The notes beneath the pieces were generated by a model that did not search any database, was not told the DNA's origin, and saw only the letters and a program-made list of their open reading frames with translations. 64,000 bases of DNA from Sisyra terminalis (Eukaryota > Arthropoda > Insecta > Neuroptera > Sisyridae): positions 45,275,701 to 45,339,700 of the forward strand of contig OY292275.1 of assembly GCA_958496175.1 (NCBI GenBank), read 5' to 3'. A program made the translations under genes and the position numbers. This document shows positions 22,927 through 35,290 of this stretch, piece by piece. How positions within the stretch are numbered: position 1 is the first letter of the stretch; every line of letters begins with the position of its first letter.

Positions 22927-25900
22927 TTTCTATAAAATAACTCAATAACTATGTACACTTGGTACACTTCTTAATTCAAATTGACCCTTGATTTTGGGAA
23001 AAAATCATTATAATTTAAAAGCTTGTATAATTTTTCATTTTTGATTTAATCCAGTATATTTTACAGTGCATACGTTATATTTGTACCAGATCAGTAAATA
23101 TCCTTAAAAAAAGATTAATACCTATATATTTAGGGTTTTTAATTTGGAAAATTGTAAACATTGAAATACCACGTAATTTTTAATTATTTCCCCATTCTTT
23201 AGTAAATAGATTAATTTTACTCGCACGAGCAAATTTTCCAATTTTTTATTATTCGAAAAAAGCGAAATAAAACGAGGATTCATCATTTGAAAAATGTTAG
23301 GTTGATTTGGCGTTGAACGTCCCTGTTCCAGAGAACGGTCGGGGCTGGCCGGTCTCTTTCTAATTAAAAACATAATATATTCAAAAACACGAATTTTACA
23401 TATTTTTTGTAAGTTTAGTATTCTGTGAACGCCGAAAAAAATAATTATTCATTAATATTCTAAACATTATATTGTCATGAAACAAATTGCGTAACACGAG
23501 TGTAATAGTTTGAGAACATCGCATCGTCCACAAACACAAGTTCAAGTCGAGCCGGACACGATGCATGTTTTGCATTAAAATATACGTAGAATAAACTATA
23601 GTTATGTACATTATACATAGGTATACACTATACATATATATAAAGCATTCGAGAAGCGAATTTTCTCTCCTCTGGAGCACATTTTTTTGCCTCGACAGAG
23701 ACAAAACTCGCATGAAAAGAATAATATGTGTATGTTTATTCTTTGTTAGCGCTTTATCTGGATTATATTCGTAATACAAAACACCATTTTCATTTGTGTC
23801 CTTTTATGTTTGTGCAAAAATGTTTAATACGTTTCGCTCGTCTTTTTTCGCGACCGACGCTCTAATTTCGAAAGGGGCGAGAACGAGAGAGGAAACGTGA
23901 CATTTTTTTTATGTTCTGTGGCTCTTAAGGTCAAATGATTAATGATATTGATTTATACTTAGCTTTTGTTTAAAGTGAAATATTGGAAGTTTACTCTTTT
24001 TTTATTATTTGATACCTTCATCTTTTCATGCTTGTAAATATCGATTTAGCATCACACAAACTAGGGATTTGACACAGTTGTACGAAATACGAAATTCCGT
24101 GGTGTTTTGCGAAAATGATTCGTTAATTTTTGAAGTTATACTTCTTTACCGGCGTTTTGAAAAAAAAATAATGAAAGTTAATTGTTAAAAAAACGGTTAA
24201 CGGTTAAACGGCAAACGGTTACGAGAAAGAATGGTTCAAGCGGACGAAATCTGGCCGATTTTTGGGAGCGATATGCATAGTAGTAAGACGATTAAAACAC
24301 TATGGAATCGATCAAGTTAAGCCAGCATTCGCATATGTCGCCATATATTTCTCGTTTATGGGGAGACTCGAAAGGAGAGGACTCGATCATCCCGAATAAT
24401 CCCGAATCATATACGAAGTTATAGCTAGCGAACAGTTAGAAACAGTCAGAACGGTTAGAATTTTTGGAACTTGGAGAAGACAGATGTCGTTGAACGAAAT
24501 ATTTTCGAATTTTGCAGTCTAAACAATATCCATACTAATGCACAACTAAGTAGTAATTTCCCGTAAAATATTCACCGCCTAATACTGACACAACTGACAA
24601 ATGGTAAAAATTGGCAATTGATTGAATAAAATCAAAATGACTGTTGAAGCCATTACGTAAATCATTCAGTTCAAGTTTGAAACGATGATTGTTTTTTACT
24701 CACACGTATGCGTTTACAATATTTATCTACCTTTACCGAAATATATGCATACATATTATTCACCGATGCCTATTATTATTATTACTATGAGAATTAAAGT
24801 GCATTTAAAAGAAACATATTTTTCTGAAGTTATTCACTGTAATATTTGCAACAATGTAGTAAAAGTCGATTGATACATTATATATTTCTATATTTGAATT
24901 AAAAATCAATTTCAATACATAGATATAAATGGGTAAATAAAATATACAATCACTATTGTATTTTGTGTATTTTGGTATTAAAAGTAATTTGTGTTTAAAA
25001 TTGTATCATATTTTAGTAATTATAAATCTTATAACTTGTGTGTTAGTTCAGACACTACCGGTAGAGGCTATAGCAGTGGATTAAAAATAATTTTTAACTA
25101 TACCTACCAAAGAAGTATAACTTCTCAAGCGCATACATAAGTATACACACTGTTTTTTTTTTCTCAATTCTATTGGTTTGATTAATCATCGTTCAGTGGA
25201 CGAAATATCCTGTATCACATTTGTCACAATGTGAAGCCAGCAATAAAATTTTTCGTTAAACTTGTGCTAATTGCCGGATCAAATTGCGCCATTTATTTCG
25301 TTATCTTAACGTTGAACGTGAAAACGTAAAGTTTCGTTTATTACGTATGTAAATAAGTGGGGCATTGATATAAAATTTAAAGTTTGATTCGAGTGGAAGA
25401 AATTTTGAAAGTGTGTCACCGTTTTCTATATTTCAAATGGATACCTACCAGAAAAGCAGAAAGTGTGCTACGTGTAACGAGTTGAATAGAAAAGTTTAAG
25501 CTGATATCAATATTATAGCGATGACTAGATGACTCGATGACTAGTTTGACTTGCCCGCTCCCCCTCATTTTGATCTCGACCACCCACTTTTTAGCCGAGG
25601 CGAACTTTGTGTAAAAGTTGTATCATTCAGTACAAAACGTGTGGATGTAATTTAAAATTTCATTTTGGGCTGAAGTTTTTGAGTAAGTGGTAAGCAGGAT
25701 GTGGGTATGTGTGTATGTTTGTCCGTGCTCGAGGGATGCGAAAAAGACGGAATAATTCAGGCTCATAGATGCTATATACATAATTTATATGTACTTCGAT
25801 ATCGTGTTCGTGCCAGCGGACACCCAAATGTAATAAAAAAGTATCAGGCGACAACACACCATCCTCTTAATATTCCTTTTGATTTCTTCTCGGTACTGAA

Positions 25901-27374
25901 TTAAAAATTTGTTACTATACGTGCTTCATACTCTACGTGTCTATATAAAACATAACAGCCTAACACATGTGAACGACGAAATCCTCTTTGCAAAATTCGC
26001 GATGCCATGCCCATTTCATTGGGGGTCCCAATCATTAATATTGCATTATTGGGTGCTTTCGTCATAATCAAATTTTTATTAAAAATTCATCAGCTACAAT
26101 CACTGTCGTTCCCCAATAAATTTCATTGATAAATTATTCACATGTTCATAATTTTCCTAATTTGTCTTCCTCTCTGCATACCATGCATAAAGCAGGGAAT
26201 ATAAAATCGAAATTTGGGGAAAATGTGACTTAATTTGGGCCAATTTAATTAAATATTGAAAAAGCAAGATGAATTTTATCAGAAAAATAAAAAAAACATC
26301 AATATAAACCAAAGTGTCCCCTATAAAGGGCATTCGACGCCAAATGTCCTACGCCTTTACTTTTAAATTTCTGGGTTTCTTGAAACTAATTTATGCCTAC
26401 GTATTGATTGATATCAATCTATAATTTTTATATATTTATTTTTAGAGTAGCAAGAATTCTTTATTATTTGGTTACTACTTGAAATTACACATAACTGAGT
26501 GATTCTAAGTCCCTTTGTAAAGAAATATAACACAAGTGATAGGCTATCGTAGTCAAATCGTCATTTCTTGAGCTTTTTACATATATTGTCACAAAATATT
26601 ATTATTTCATTAATTTTTCGGCTTCATATTGCCAAATACTTCATTCTTTTTTTCTCATGTTCTGTTTTCTGTAGGTTGGCTTGTTCTATGTCTTACGTCT
26701 TCAATGGAATTTTAGTGTTATTAACCTTTCTTATGTTCTCAAATCTGTGACCAGACAAAACAGAATACTACATTAAACGTTAGCTTAAAAAAATAATATT
26801 ACCTTTTATTGCAATTTTTTCGTGGCCCACTATTTACATCAATCACAGAAGAAATCGTTGACTTATTGTTTCATTCAATAAAAAATATTTAACATAAGAA
26901 TTTGGTAAAACAACAATGTTATAAGGGTTCAAAAGCTAAAAAGCTCCATAAAATTATTGTCAACTATGTTAAAGAGCTAGAAAACTATGTTGTTTCAAAT
27001 ATCGAGGAAGTGTTATTACTAAAAATGGACAATCCACCAAAGAAAATACTATTGAAAAAAAATCGATTCGAAAATAAGGGTTGAAACCCAAGAAAACCGT
27101 GCTTGAAAAGTTATTTGTGGAACGTGTTAGTGCCTTGAGCGGTAGACTATAGTGAATTTATTTCATTAGTCCAATATTAAATTTGAATTGTTATTTTCTC
27201 TCAGTTTGCTGAGACCTCGTACCCTATCCTCCGTATGTTTCTACAAAATTGCTTATGAAATTATGATGGCTGATAATTGGTTAACATGTGGGCATTTGTA
27301 TTGATGCAAATGTAATAAGCTGGAAAACATAATTAAAAAAGTGGGGACCTGATGACATCAAATATATTTTTGAC
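22927..27374. other. Intergenic DNA, no gene recognised; AACGG cluster at 24192-24218
   Basis: Open frames such as 23396-23779 (-) have random-looking composition. Less AT-rich spots occur near 23820-23900 (gcgaccgacgc, gggcgagaacgagag) and 24190-24480. The latter holds four AACGG motifs in 27 bp. Promoter or enhancer function is possible but unsupported. Confidence 0.3.
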
Positions 27375-27471
27375 ATTAAACATATTTTTGGTAGATTTAT
27401 GACCACGTTCACTCTAGTCTACATATCAGTGGTGAACTTGGTCATAAAACTACCAAAAATATGTTTAATGA
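27375..27471. repeat. Near-perfect inverted repeat, 39-bp arms and 19-bp loop
   Basis: The arm at 27375-27413 (from cattaaacatatttttggta) is matched by 27433-27471 on the opposite strand with about two differences. The loop is tctagtctacatatcagtg. A related phrase, ttcactctagtctacat, recurs at 27932-27948 without the arms. This is a foldback or cruciform-forming element. Confidence 0.85.
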
Positions 27472-30400
27472 CATAGGGTTCCTATTGTCCTATCTATTCT
27501 TTGGCTTATGTTCCTTTTAGAACCGTAAAATCTAGCGACGTTGCATTTTCTAATTTGTTTTTTAATTTATTCAATATTTTTTTGTTAATTCAATTTTATT
27601 ATGTCATAATTTTATCTTTTTTGACTAAATTTTCATAAAGGGTCGATTTGTTACTGAACTGAATTAAACATAAAGTAGAAAATTCACCGTTACCAAATTT
27701 GGCGATTTTAAAAGGGAGATGATCCTATTTTTCGTACCAAGCCTATTAAATTTGAACTAACACAAACGTCCACATGCCAACCATTGTCAACCACCACAAC
27801 TTCAAGCCTACTTCTACGAAGACTTAGCGAAGAATTTTTTTTTTCAAAATATTCTATGGTAAAGGTACAAAGACTCGACCCATTGTGGGAAAACAACAAT
27901 TTAATTTTAACATTTGTATTTTGGAGCACATTCACTCTAGTCTACATCTTAGTGACCACTGCAGGACTTGAAGTCATGTACTCTTAGAACACAAAAAAGT
28001 AGGACTATGAAAGATTTATTAAGTTTTGGAATGTGATGTTGAAGAAAAAAGAAGAAAATTAAAAAGATGCAATGGTAGTCGAAAAGTGCATGAAAAAACG
28101 CGGTTAATTTGGGTCTTAATTTAAAAGGAAGTTGGATTTTGAATACTATAAGCAGAGAACTGGAAAGACCTTAGCGCAAAACAAGAAGAATTATAGAAAT
28201 TTTAGTTCTTCTAAATAGACAACCTTGATATGAAAGATTTCGCTCAGAGCAGAAAGTGCTGGATGAATGGAAATATTTAGGAAATCTTAAATTGTCGTAA
28301 AGCAGAAATCAAAAAGAATATTAAGTATTAAATTAATCCTAGATACTCGAAAAAACGTAATTATTTCCTATATTTTTTACTTTGTTAAAACAGATTAAAA
28401 ATTCAGTGGTACCCACATTAGTGTACTACCTTAAATCAAAATTTATAATGCGCATGATTTCATGCATACAAATAATTTTGCGAGCTTTTCATCGATGGTA
28501 CGAGAGGACATCACAAAGAAGTGACGCAAATAGTTCTCTATAGTTTCCATAATTAGGCGAAGCAAGTCACTGAATTTCTACATTGGCATTTCAATTGAAT
28601 TTATCACTCTATATGGGAATGACTAATCAACCATTAATTCTCACGAACATGAAATTTACGACGCACCAGACATTAATTAGTAACCATTTAAGCGATCATA
28701 ATAACGCTGTAGTAAACATAGATGGCATTTTAGTGGAATTTCGAACTGCTTCAACACGAAACGACCGACCAACTAAGCGAGCTTTTCAGAAAATATCACT
28801 ATTCTAATTCCGTTTAACGATCTATAAATTTCAAGCTTGAAAAGTTGTGTTTTTGTTGCAAAAAATTATTTCGCAGCTTTATAATTCAAGGTTAAACCAG
28901 GCGTTTGTATCTTATGGAAATAATTGTTTTAGAAAAAAAATAGTTGTCGTTGGTTTAAGTTTAATTTTAACACGAACTCGAGTACGACTAGGCGTACTCA
29001 TGTTCATGAATATTATCAAACTAGTTTAATATATCGACAACTTTGAAAGTCAATTTACGTCACGTAAGGTAACAGCCACAGCGCGTTAAAAGCTTATAAA
29101 CTATTCAATATTTAGTCTATTAGCATATCTCTCCCGTAGTTTTCAAACGAATTCTATTTGGTCGGTGCCAATTTTCCGACCAAATAGTACTAGAAGCATC
29201 TTAACTAATTGTTTCTTATTGCTTACTTTACCATATATGTAAGTCATTAATATTAATATACTACCCAATACTTTCAACTTTGATTGGGAAAAAAAATTAA
29301 CCATTATTTCTTATTAAATCGACGAAAACAGGAAACTGTCTATTCGATGCATAAGTAGTTCAATTTTGTTAATTCTTTTTTTTTAATTACTTTCATTTAA
29401 ATTTGAAAATTCCAATAATCTTCTAAGGGTAGAAAAATATTGGATTGTTCACGAAACAAAATTATATCAAAAGTTACAATGGTATTATTCTATTTTTTGC
29501 TGTAACTATATATGATATAAGCGTATGGGACCTGAACTAACGTTTTGTGTTTTTTACAATGTCGTGAAGTAACTTCTTTGAAAAAGATAACTACTTGAAA
29601 TAACTAGCAAAAAAGTACAAGATTTATTTTTTATTTAATTCTTCAACCAATTATCTATTATAAAATTTATAGTTGAGAATAACTAACTACCCTCTTAGTT
29701 AATGTTCAAAACTATTTTTTTTACATTATTCTAACAATTCAACCTTTAAAATTCGCATATCAATAAGCATTTTGAAAAAGAGATTTTTTTGATACACTTA
29801 TAAATAAATCTTTTTATTGTAGCTAAAAATAAAATTGTGTAACTTTCGCGCGTGTTTTAACACACTTTTGTGACGTTATATCTATAGTTGTTGTAGGTAT
29901 TTCAGAATCTTTAAAACCATCACTTACAAATAAGCAATTTGTATGGAAGCAGAAGAAATACATATCCCGGTTTTTGCACTCAATTTCTATTGAGTTACAA
30001 GTTGGATATTGAAACCACATTTACAATCTTTCAAAGTTGAAATTAATCCGATTGAGGGTACGACATTGCCGAAATTGACTTTTTTTTATTTATGTACCGA
30101 ACCTATACCTTTAACAAGGCTTAAAAGCATCTACCTACGCAAAATTGATTTACAACAAAAAGCAAAAGCGATTTGATTCTCCCTTATCGTTAACCTCCGT
30201 TTTTTTTCAACATCTTACAAAGGTAAAGGCGAATTTGAGTTAACTTCGTGATATTTTATTACAGTGATTGAGTTATTTCAAAAATATTCGGTTAGCTTTT
30301 TTTTGTTATGGAAGGGTGACATTGAAACGGTGAAATATTTACAATGTTAATACCTATGTAAAACTCAGTTTCAATAAAGATACTACGTCGTTTAAACTTT

Positions 30401-31180
30401 TAACGCAATCGTAGAATGAACATTTGTTTCGAAAGTTCTAGTATTTAAATAATTCGATAGTTATATTGAAACCAGGATTTTTTTTTAAATATGTGATTCG
30501 GAAATATGTGTCATATGTGATTAACAATACATTAAACCATTAAGATAACAAAATAAACATCAATTGGTCGTTTCAATTTTTCGAAAAACTTTTGAAGTCT
30601 CAAAAAGATGTTTGACTCAAAAAATTAATTCAAAAAAATTCAAAACCTTTTTTGAAAATAATGTTGAGGACTTATTCGGAATAAGCTTTCGTTATGATTA
30701 GACTCCTCTAGCCACACTAAAGGTTTTTCCTCGATTTTCCAGAACCAAAAAAATAATTAAATGATTTTAAATTTAAAAAGGTCTTGACAATTATGATTTA
30801 AAAATATTCAAGTCGAAATTTTTTACAGTTAAGATAATGAATTTTGGTCCAAATTTAAGGAAAACTAACAGAAGAAAAATAAAAGTTACGATAGGAACAT
30901 CATAATTTAGGACCAGACTTTTATTGTCTTATTCTTTACAATACTTAATTTAAATTTCCTATTTACATTTGATTTTTTGCGTTTTAAAATTGCAATCATA
31001 ACAATAGTTATCTGTTACAAATACCGAAACAAAAAAAATTTAGATTGCAACTTTTCTTAAGTGCGAGTGAATATACACATCTACCGTATGCAAGTAAAAG
31101 AAACAGAATTACTAATATCTCTACCTCTACTTTCTGATATTATATTTTAATCTTCTGTAAATGCAAGTTAATATACATAT
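27472..31180. other. AT-rich intergenic DNA, nothing recognised
   Basis: Short open frames (for example 27784-27987, 28583-28807 and 29823-30020) show no family resemblance. No named repeat apart from the short phrase at 27932-27948. Confidence 0.3.
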
Positions 31181-31648
31181 TGTAACGTGACGTCTCAAAA
31201 CTGTATTGAGATGGCGTTTATTCGTTCTTTTAATTTCTTTTGGAAATAAATAATAACTTTCACACTTAATAATCACTTTTTTTATTATACTTATATACAC
31301 TTTTTATTACACAATTACACTTGTCAAAACAATAATTTAAATGATAATAATCACTTTTAAATCGAAATTTCAATAAAAATCGCTTTGTAATCGCTTTGTT
31401 GTAACGAAAAGTCAAGGAAAACTTCGATACAGACCTGTTCTGTTGGTTTGAACTGAGCGCCTTATATACCCGCAATCCAACATTCTAGAATATACTCCAA
31501 TGTTCGCCAACGTTCTACCACCTACTAGATGTTTCTAGAACAATCTATATGTTCATTCGCATTGGTGGGAGAGAGATAGAAGTCTCTCAGCTAATCGCGT
31601 GCCGGCATGGCACAAAGAGAGAGACAGACTTCTTCCTTTTCTGTTACA
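31181..31648 (-). mobile_element. Solo LTR of an LTR retrotransposon (468 bp)
   Basis: The element has ends TGTAAC...GTTACA and is flanked by ATAT on both sides (31177-31180 and 31649-31652), consistent with a 4-bp target duplication. Read on the - strand it has a TATA box (TATATA at 31468-31463, followed by AGGCGC) and an AATAAA signal near its end (about 31220). No internal coding domains are adjacent, so it is a solo LTR, probably of Gypsy or similar type. Two TTCTAGAA motifs lie upstream of the TATA box. Confidence 0.7.
31483..31540 (-). promoter_or_regulatory. Paired heat-shock-element-like motifs in the solo LTR
   Basis: TTCTAGAA occurs at 31483-31490 and at 31533-31540, each matching the nTTCnnGAAn dimer of heat-shock elements. 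They lie 15 and 65 bp upstream of the TATA box on the - strand. Further GAAC half-sites lie between them. Stress-responsive transcription of the parent element is inferred. Confidence 0.45.
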
Positions 31649-33879
31649 ATATATAACATATATTAGCAAAAGAGGCAGCACTGCTACTATTTATCTGACT
31701 TCTTCCTACTCTCTGACTTCCCAACGAGTACATGCATACGAGTGACTTATTTGATTATGTATAAGCTTATACATAAACTATTTGTAAAAACGTGGATAAG
31801 CCAGTTGAAAACTTGAATCCTCCACTAATTGTGACTAATCTTTCATCACATTTTCCACGATCGAAACAAATAAATCAATAATAAATCATCACTAAAACGA
31901 CTAAAACCTTTAATAGGATATTATATTGAGAAAAAAATTCAACTCAGGTAAGAAATAGATGTAAATGTATTACAATAGAATAATATTTTCATGATAGTTT
32001 TTTTTTCGTAATTGAAAATATTTTCAACACACTGTCTCAAATACATAACTATCAATAATAAACAAAAATGTTTTCACTTTTCTAGATCTCCAGGTTTGGG
32101 TTATTATAAACATTAAAACAATAACCATTCAAATCGTGAAATAAAATTTTATGAAGAATAAATAATCGATTTAAAATAATTAATTTGGTTCATTGTTTGT
32201 AGCCCATATTATAAGTATTTTGTGGACAAAAAGTTGTCGAGTAGAAGAAACTCTTCTTTTGCAACTAGTCTTGTCTGATTAATTTTTGTTTTTTATTATT
32301 AATTAATAATAATTATAATAAATATAATTAATTAATAATAAAAATTAATAAATATTTCTTATTTGAACATCGTAAAATTTATGAAAGTGAATAGGGCTGA
32401 TATTCAGGGATATGGTACTTCTGAAGCTTTGTTAGTAGCCCTAGATGCCAAACTTGATCGAACTTTTGAGTAAAATAATTATTTTAAATGCATTTTTCAA
32501 CTGAAAGTTTTGAAAAACTTATATTTGTAAGGGTGGTTTTCTTTAAATTAAAAAATAAATCTCTGTTTCATCAAGATAAAATAAATCAAATTCATTTGAT
32601 TTATTTGAAATAACAAGCTAGCACCTTTAAAATATTAGGAGTGCCTTGTACCTTTAGTAAGAAATCGATTAAAAAGTTAGGGAAAAAAACGGTGTAAAGT
32701 TTTGATAATTTGTTCGATAACATGTATTTATGCATATTACACTGACAAGTTGTAGAAATATGTGGAAAGATTATCGCTCCAGTTCTTTTCTTTTTTGCCT
32801 TCAGATTTCTTTCTTCCTTTTCTTTAAATAGGTGACCTAGAAAATGTATGTGTTTTTAAATTATGAGAGGATGGTTGAATATTTTAAACTTAGCAATGAA
32901 CAACAAAGATTTTCCAACTATATCTACAGCAGCAAGAGCTAAGATAGAAAAATGTAAATATTCGTATGTGTTATATGCGCTCGTGGAAAATTCATAAAAG
33001 GTTTGCATGTTAATGCATACATCAGCCTGATAATATTCCATTCTACAGACAAAAAAATGCTAAAGGTAGTGCATGATATACATTAAATACAAGCTTCAAA
33101 GTTCCAACTGCTTGCCAAGTGAAATTTATGGGCAGTGAGCATAATTGTTTGCAATAAAAAATGTTTCGAGACGTTGCGAAAATATCGAACGTCGCGATCG
33201 ATTTGCTGGATAAAGTTGAAAACGTATTTGTGATATAAATACGGCATTAATACAATATGCTGATTCGAAACTTCATCGCAGAAAGAATGAATTTATGAGC
33301 TTACTTTAAAACTCGGATATTAATTGAACGCTTCGAGTGTCAATATAAACTTTCGTCTAGCTTGCTCAAATAAAGCTCTTTGATTAATTTCAACGTTATA
33401 ATAAAAATTATTAATGACTTTCATAGTTTTTTCTCTGTAAATCCGTTTTCATTATGACCTAACAAATATAAGATTTATTTTTATTTTTAAATTTCAATAT
33501 GCATTTTGAATTTTTAAAATATTCTTTTTGGTTAGTAATTTTGTACAGTGTCTAGTAGTCAAGCCTATCTGGAATGTCTAAGAAGTCGGGTTAGTTGACT
33601 CAAAAGTCTGAAAATTTTTAATTTCTTCATAATTTGATTAGTATTTAAATATGAAAACGTTAAGACGTTATTGCAAATAAGTAAGGTTCTTTTAAATTTC
33701 ACGGGCTACGTAAATTCGATTAACGAATATATTTTTTTAATAAGAGGGTACTCCGGGAGTGAATGAATTTTAATAGTATCTACCTCTTAGCATTATTAAT
33801 TTTTGCTCTAATAGATAGTTACGTTTATTAAGTTGGCACTACACTATCGGAGTGTGTAAAAAATAACTACGAATTATTT
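31649..33879. other. AT-rich intergenic DNA, nothing recognised
   Basis: It includes an extremely AT-rich, self-complementary patch at about 32290-32350 (runs of taattaataat). No gene is seen. Confidence 0.35.
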
Positions 33880-34500
33880 TGGTGTTTTTTGTCGTTCAAG
33901 AGTTCTGAAAAAAATTATCGCTCATATATTTAGTAAACGCCATTAAAGAAAAAGCTCTGTGTGGGGTATTTTTCAAATATTGATTTTTTTTTTGCACCAA
34001 TACTTGGTGTTCGTGTATCGTTCGGAAGTTCTGAATGAATGAATTTCTTATAACTTTCATATGTTCCCGGAAAAAGCCCTTGAAAGAAAAAGCTAAATTT
34101 TGACATTTCTTAAATATTGAAATTTCAAAATTTTTATTTCACTAACAATTGGTGCTTTTTTTGTCGCTTGAGAATTTTGAAAGAAAAAAATTACTCGTTT
34201 TTTTTCTTGGAAAAAGCTATTTAAAGAAAAAGCTCGATTTGGGTCAGTTTTCAACTAAAATTTTGATTCTTTTTGCGCCATAAGTTGGTATTTTTTGTCG
34301 TTTGAAAGAGTTCTGATAAAATTTTTTGTCGTTCATGGGTTTTTCGTGAATATACCGTCTAAAGAAAAAGCTGAATTTGTAGCATTTTTCAAATATTGAA
34401 TTTTCCAAAAAAAAATTCACGTTTAATTGATGTTTTTTTGTCGCTCGAGAATACTGAAAGAAAATATCACTCGCATAGGGTATATAATATTCTTTGCTTA
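33880..34500. repeat. Degenerate tandem array, about five units of 125-145 bp
   Basis: The phrase ttggtgttttttgtcg recurs at about 33880, 34005, 34150, 34285 and 34428. Each time it is followed by a phrase like gaattctgaaagaaaaaa, ggaaaaagc..ttaaagaaaaagct, and tttttcaaatattgaattt. Units are diverged, so this is an old minisatellite or satellite fragment. The 113-codon open frame on the - strand (34244-34585) is a by-product. Confidence 0.8.
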
Positions 34501-34785
34501 CTTTTATAAGTTTTAAAGTTTCAGTATTAGAGGAATGTCCAAATTGAGCTTTTTCAATAACCAGTGTTTTCATGGCAAACCTCAAAATAATTCGTTGTTA
34601 TTTTTTATAAATTTCAAAAATTTAGTGCTAATTTAATGGACTTATAAAAGTTATACGTGTGCTTGACGATTTTGTTCCTAAATCGCTAAATTTTTATCGA
34701 AAAACTGTCACATAAATATCGCTTAGATGCAGTTAAATCTGCTAAATTAACGACGATCCATATTTAATCAAAAGAGTTATCAAAA
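34501..34785. other. Spacer, nothing recognised
   Basis: AT-rich sequence between the tandem array and the mariner fragment. Confidence 0.3.
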
Positions 34786-35043
34786 ATGACAAAACTAGGT
34801 TATATAAATTTGATGTTGAAACTTAATGAAAATTGCTCTAGAGAACCAAAAACGCCAGTTTGGTCAAAAGTAAAAAGTTTGGTCACTGTTATCTTCGATC
34901 GCAATGGTATGGTGCATCGTGCGTTTTTTTCGGAAGGTTTTAAGTTTTATAAGGAATGTAACCTTAGTGCTTACTACCAAGGAATGGGTTTATATAATTC
35001 ACTGTACAATATGGAGAAACATCACCGGACAAAAACAAAGTAA
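34786..35043 (+). pseudogene. Mariner-type transposase fragment
   Basis: The frame encodes EPKTPVWSKVKSLVTVIFDR followed by NGMVHRAFFSEG. This matches the mariner transposase segment between the first two catalytic Asp residues (SNVKVMLTVFFD..G.VH.EF.P.G). The catalytic D residues themselves (GDE-W and HDNA-PH boxes) are not seen. After about 60 residues the similarity stops, so this is an internal piece of a dead copy. No terminal repeats were found. Confidence 0.75.
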
Positions 35044-35099
35044 TAGGATGATGGAAAAACCACCCTTAAACCTACTGAAATATTTGATTTTACAAGAAT

Positions 35100-35290
35100 A
35101 CAAGTTAGAATGGTAACGGGCTTAATAACTGAAGGACTATCGGGCAGAAAACGAAACCATTTCTCATTTTTGTGGGAGTGTGGCGTTCTGAATGAATGGA
35201 AACATGAGGATTTAGGGATAACACACCCTGGAGCGGAAAAAATCGTAAAACAATATAGCTACTTGGTCTTATCTTGGTGAGATAGGGATC
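35100..35290 (+). pseudogene. LINE C-terminal fragment (RNase-H-bearing type), decayed
   Basis: In alternating frames it reads RMVTGLITEG, then ENETISHFCGSV or WECGVLNEW, then HEDLGITHPGAEKI. This is the order of the C-terminal region of RNase-H-bearing LINEs (LLTGH..., E.ET..H.L..C..L, LG...P). Frameshifts and stops are present. It lies directly after the mariner remnant. Confidence 0.6.

Noticed and set aside
23396..23779. Open frame of 127 codons, - strand
   Set aside because: Random-looking composition, no domain, no splice or promoter context; likely chance in AT-rich DNA.
26902..27084. Possible transposase or DNA-binding N-terminus in a 60-codon frame
   Set aside because: Lys-rich peptide only loosely recalls such domains; similarity too weak to call.
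34244..34585. Open frame of 113 codons, - strand
   Set aside because: It lies over the degenerate tandem array and its peptide repeats with the array; a by-product.
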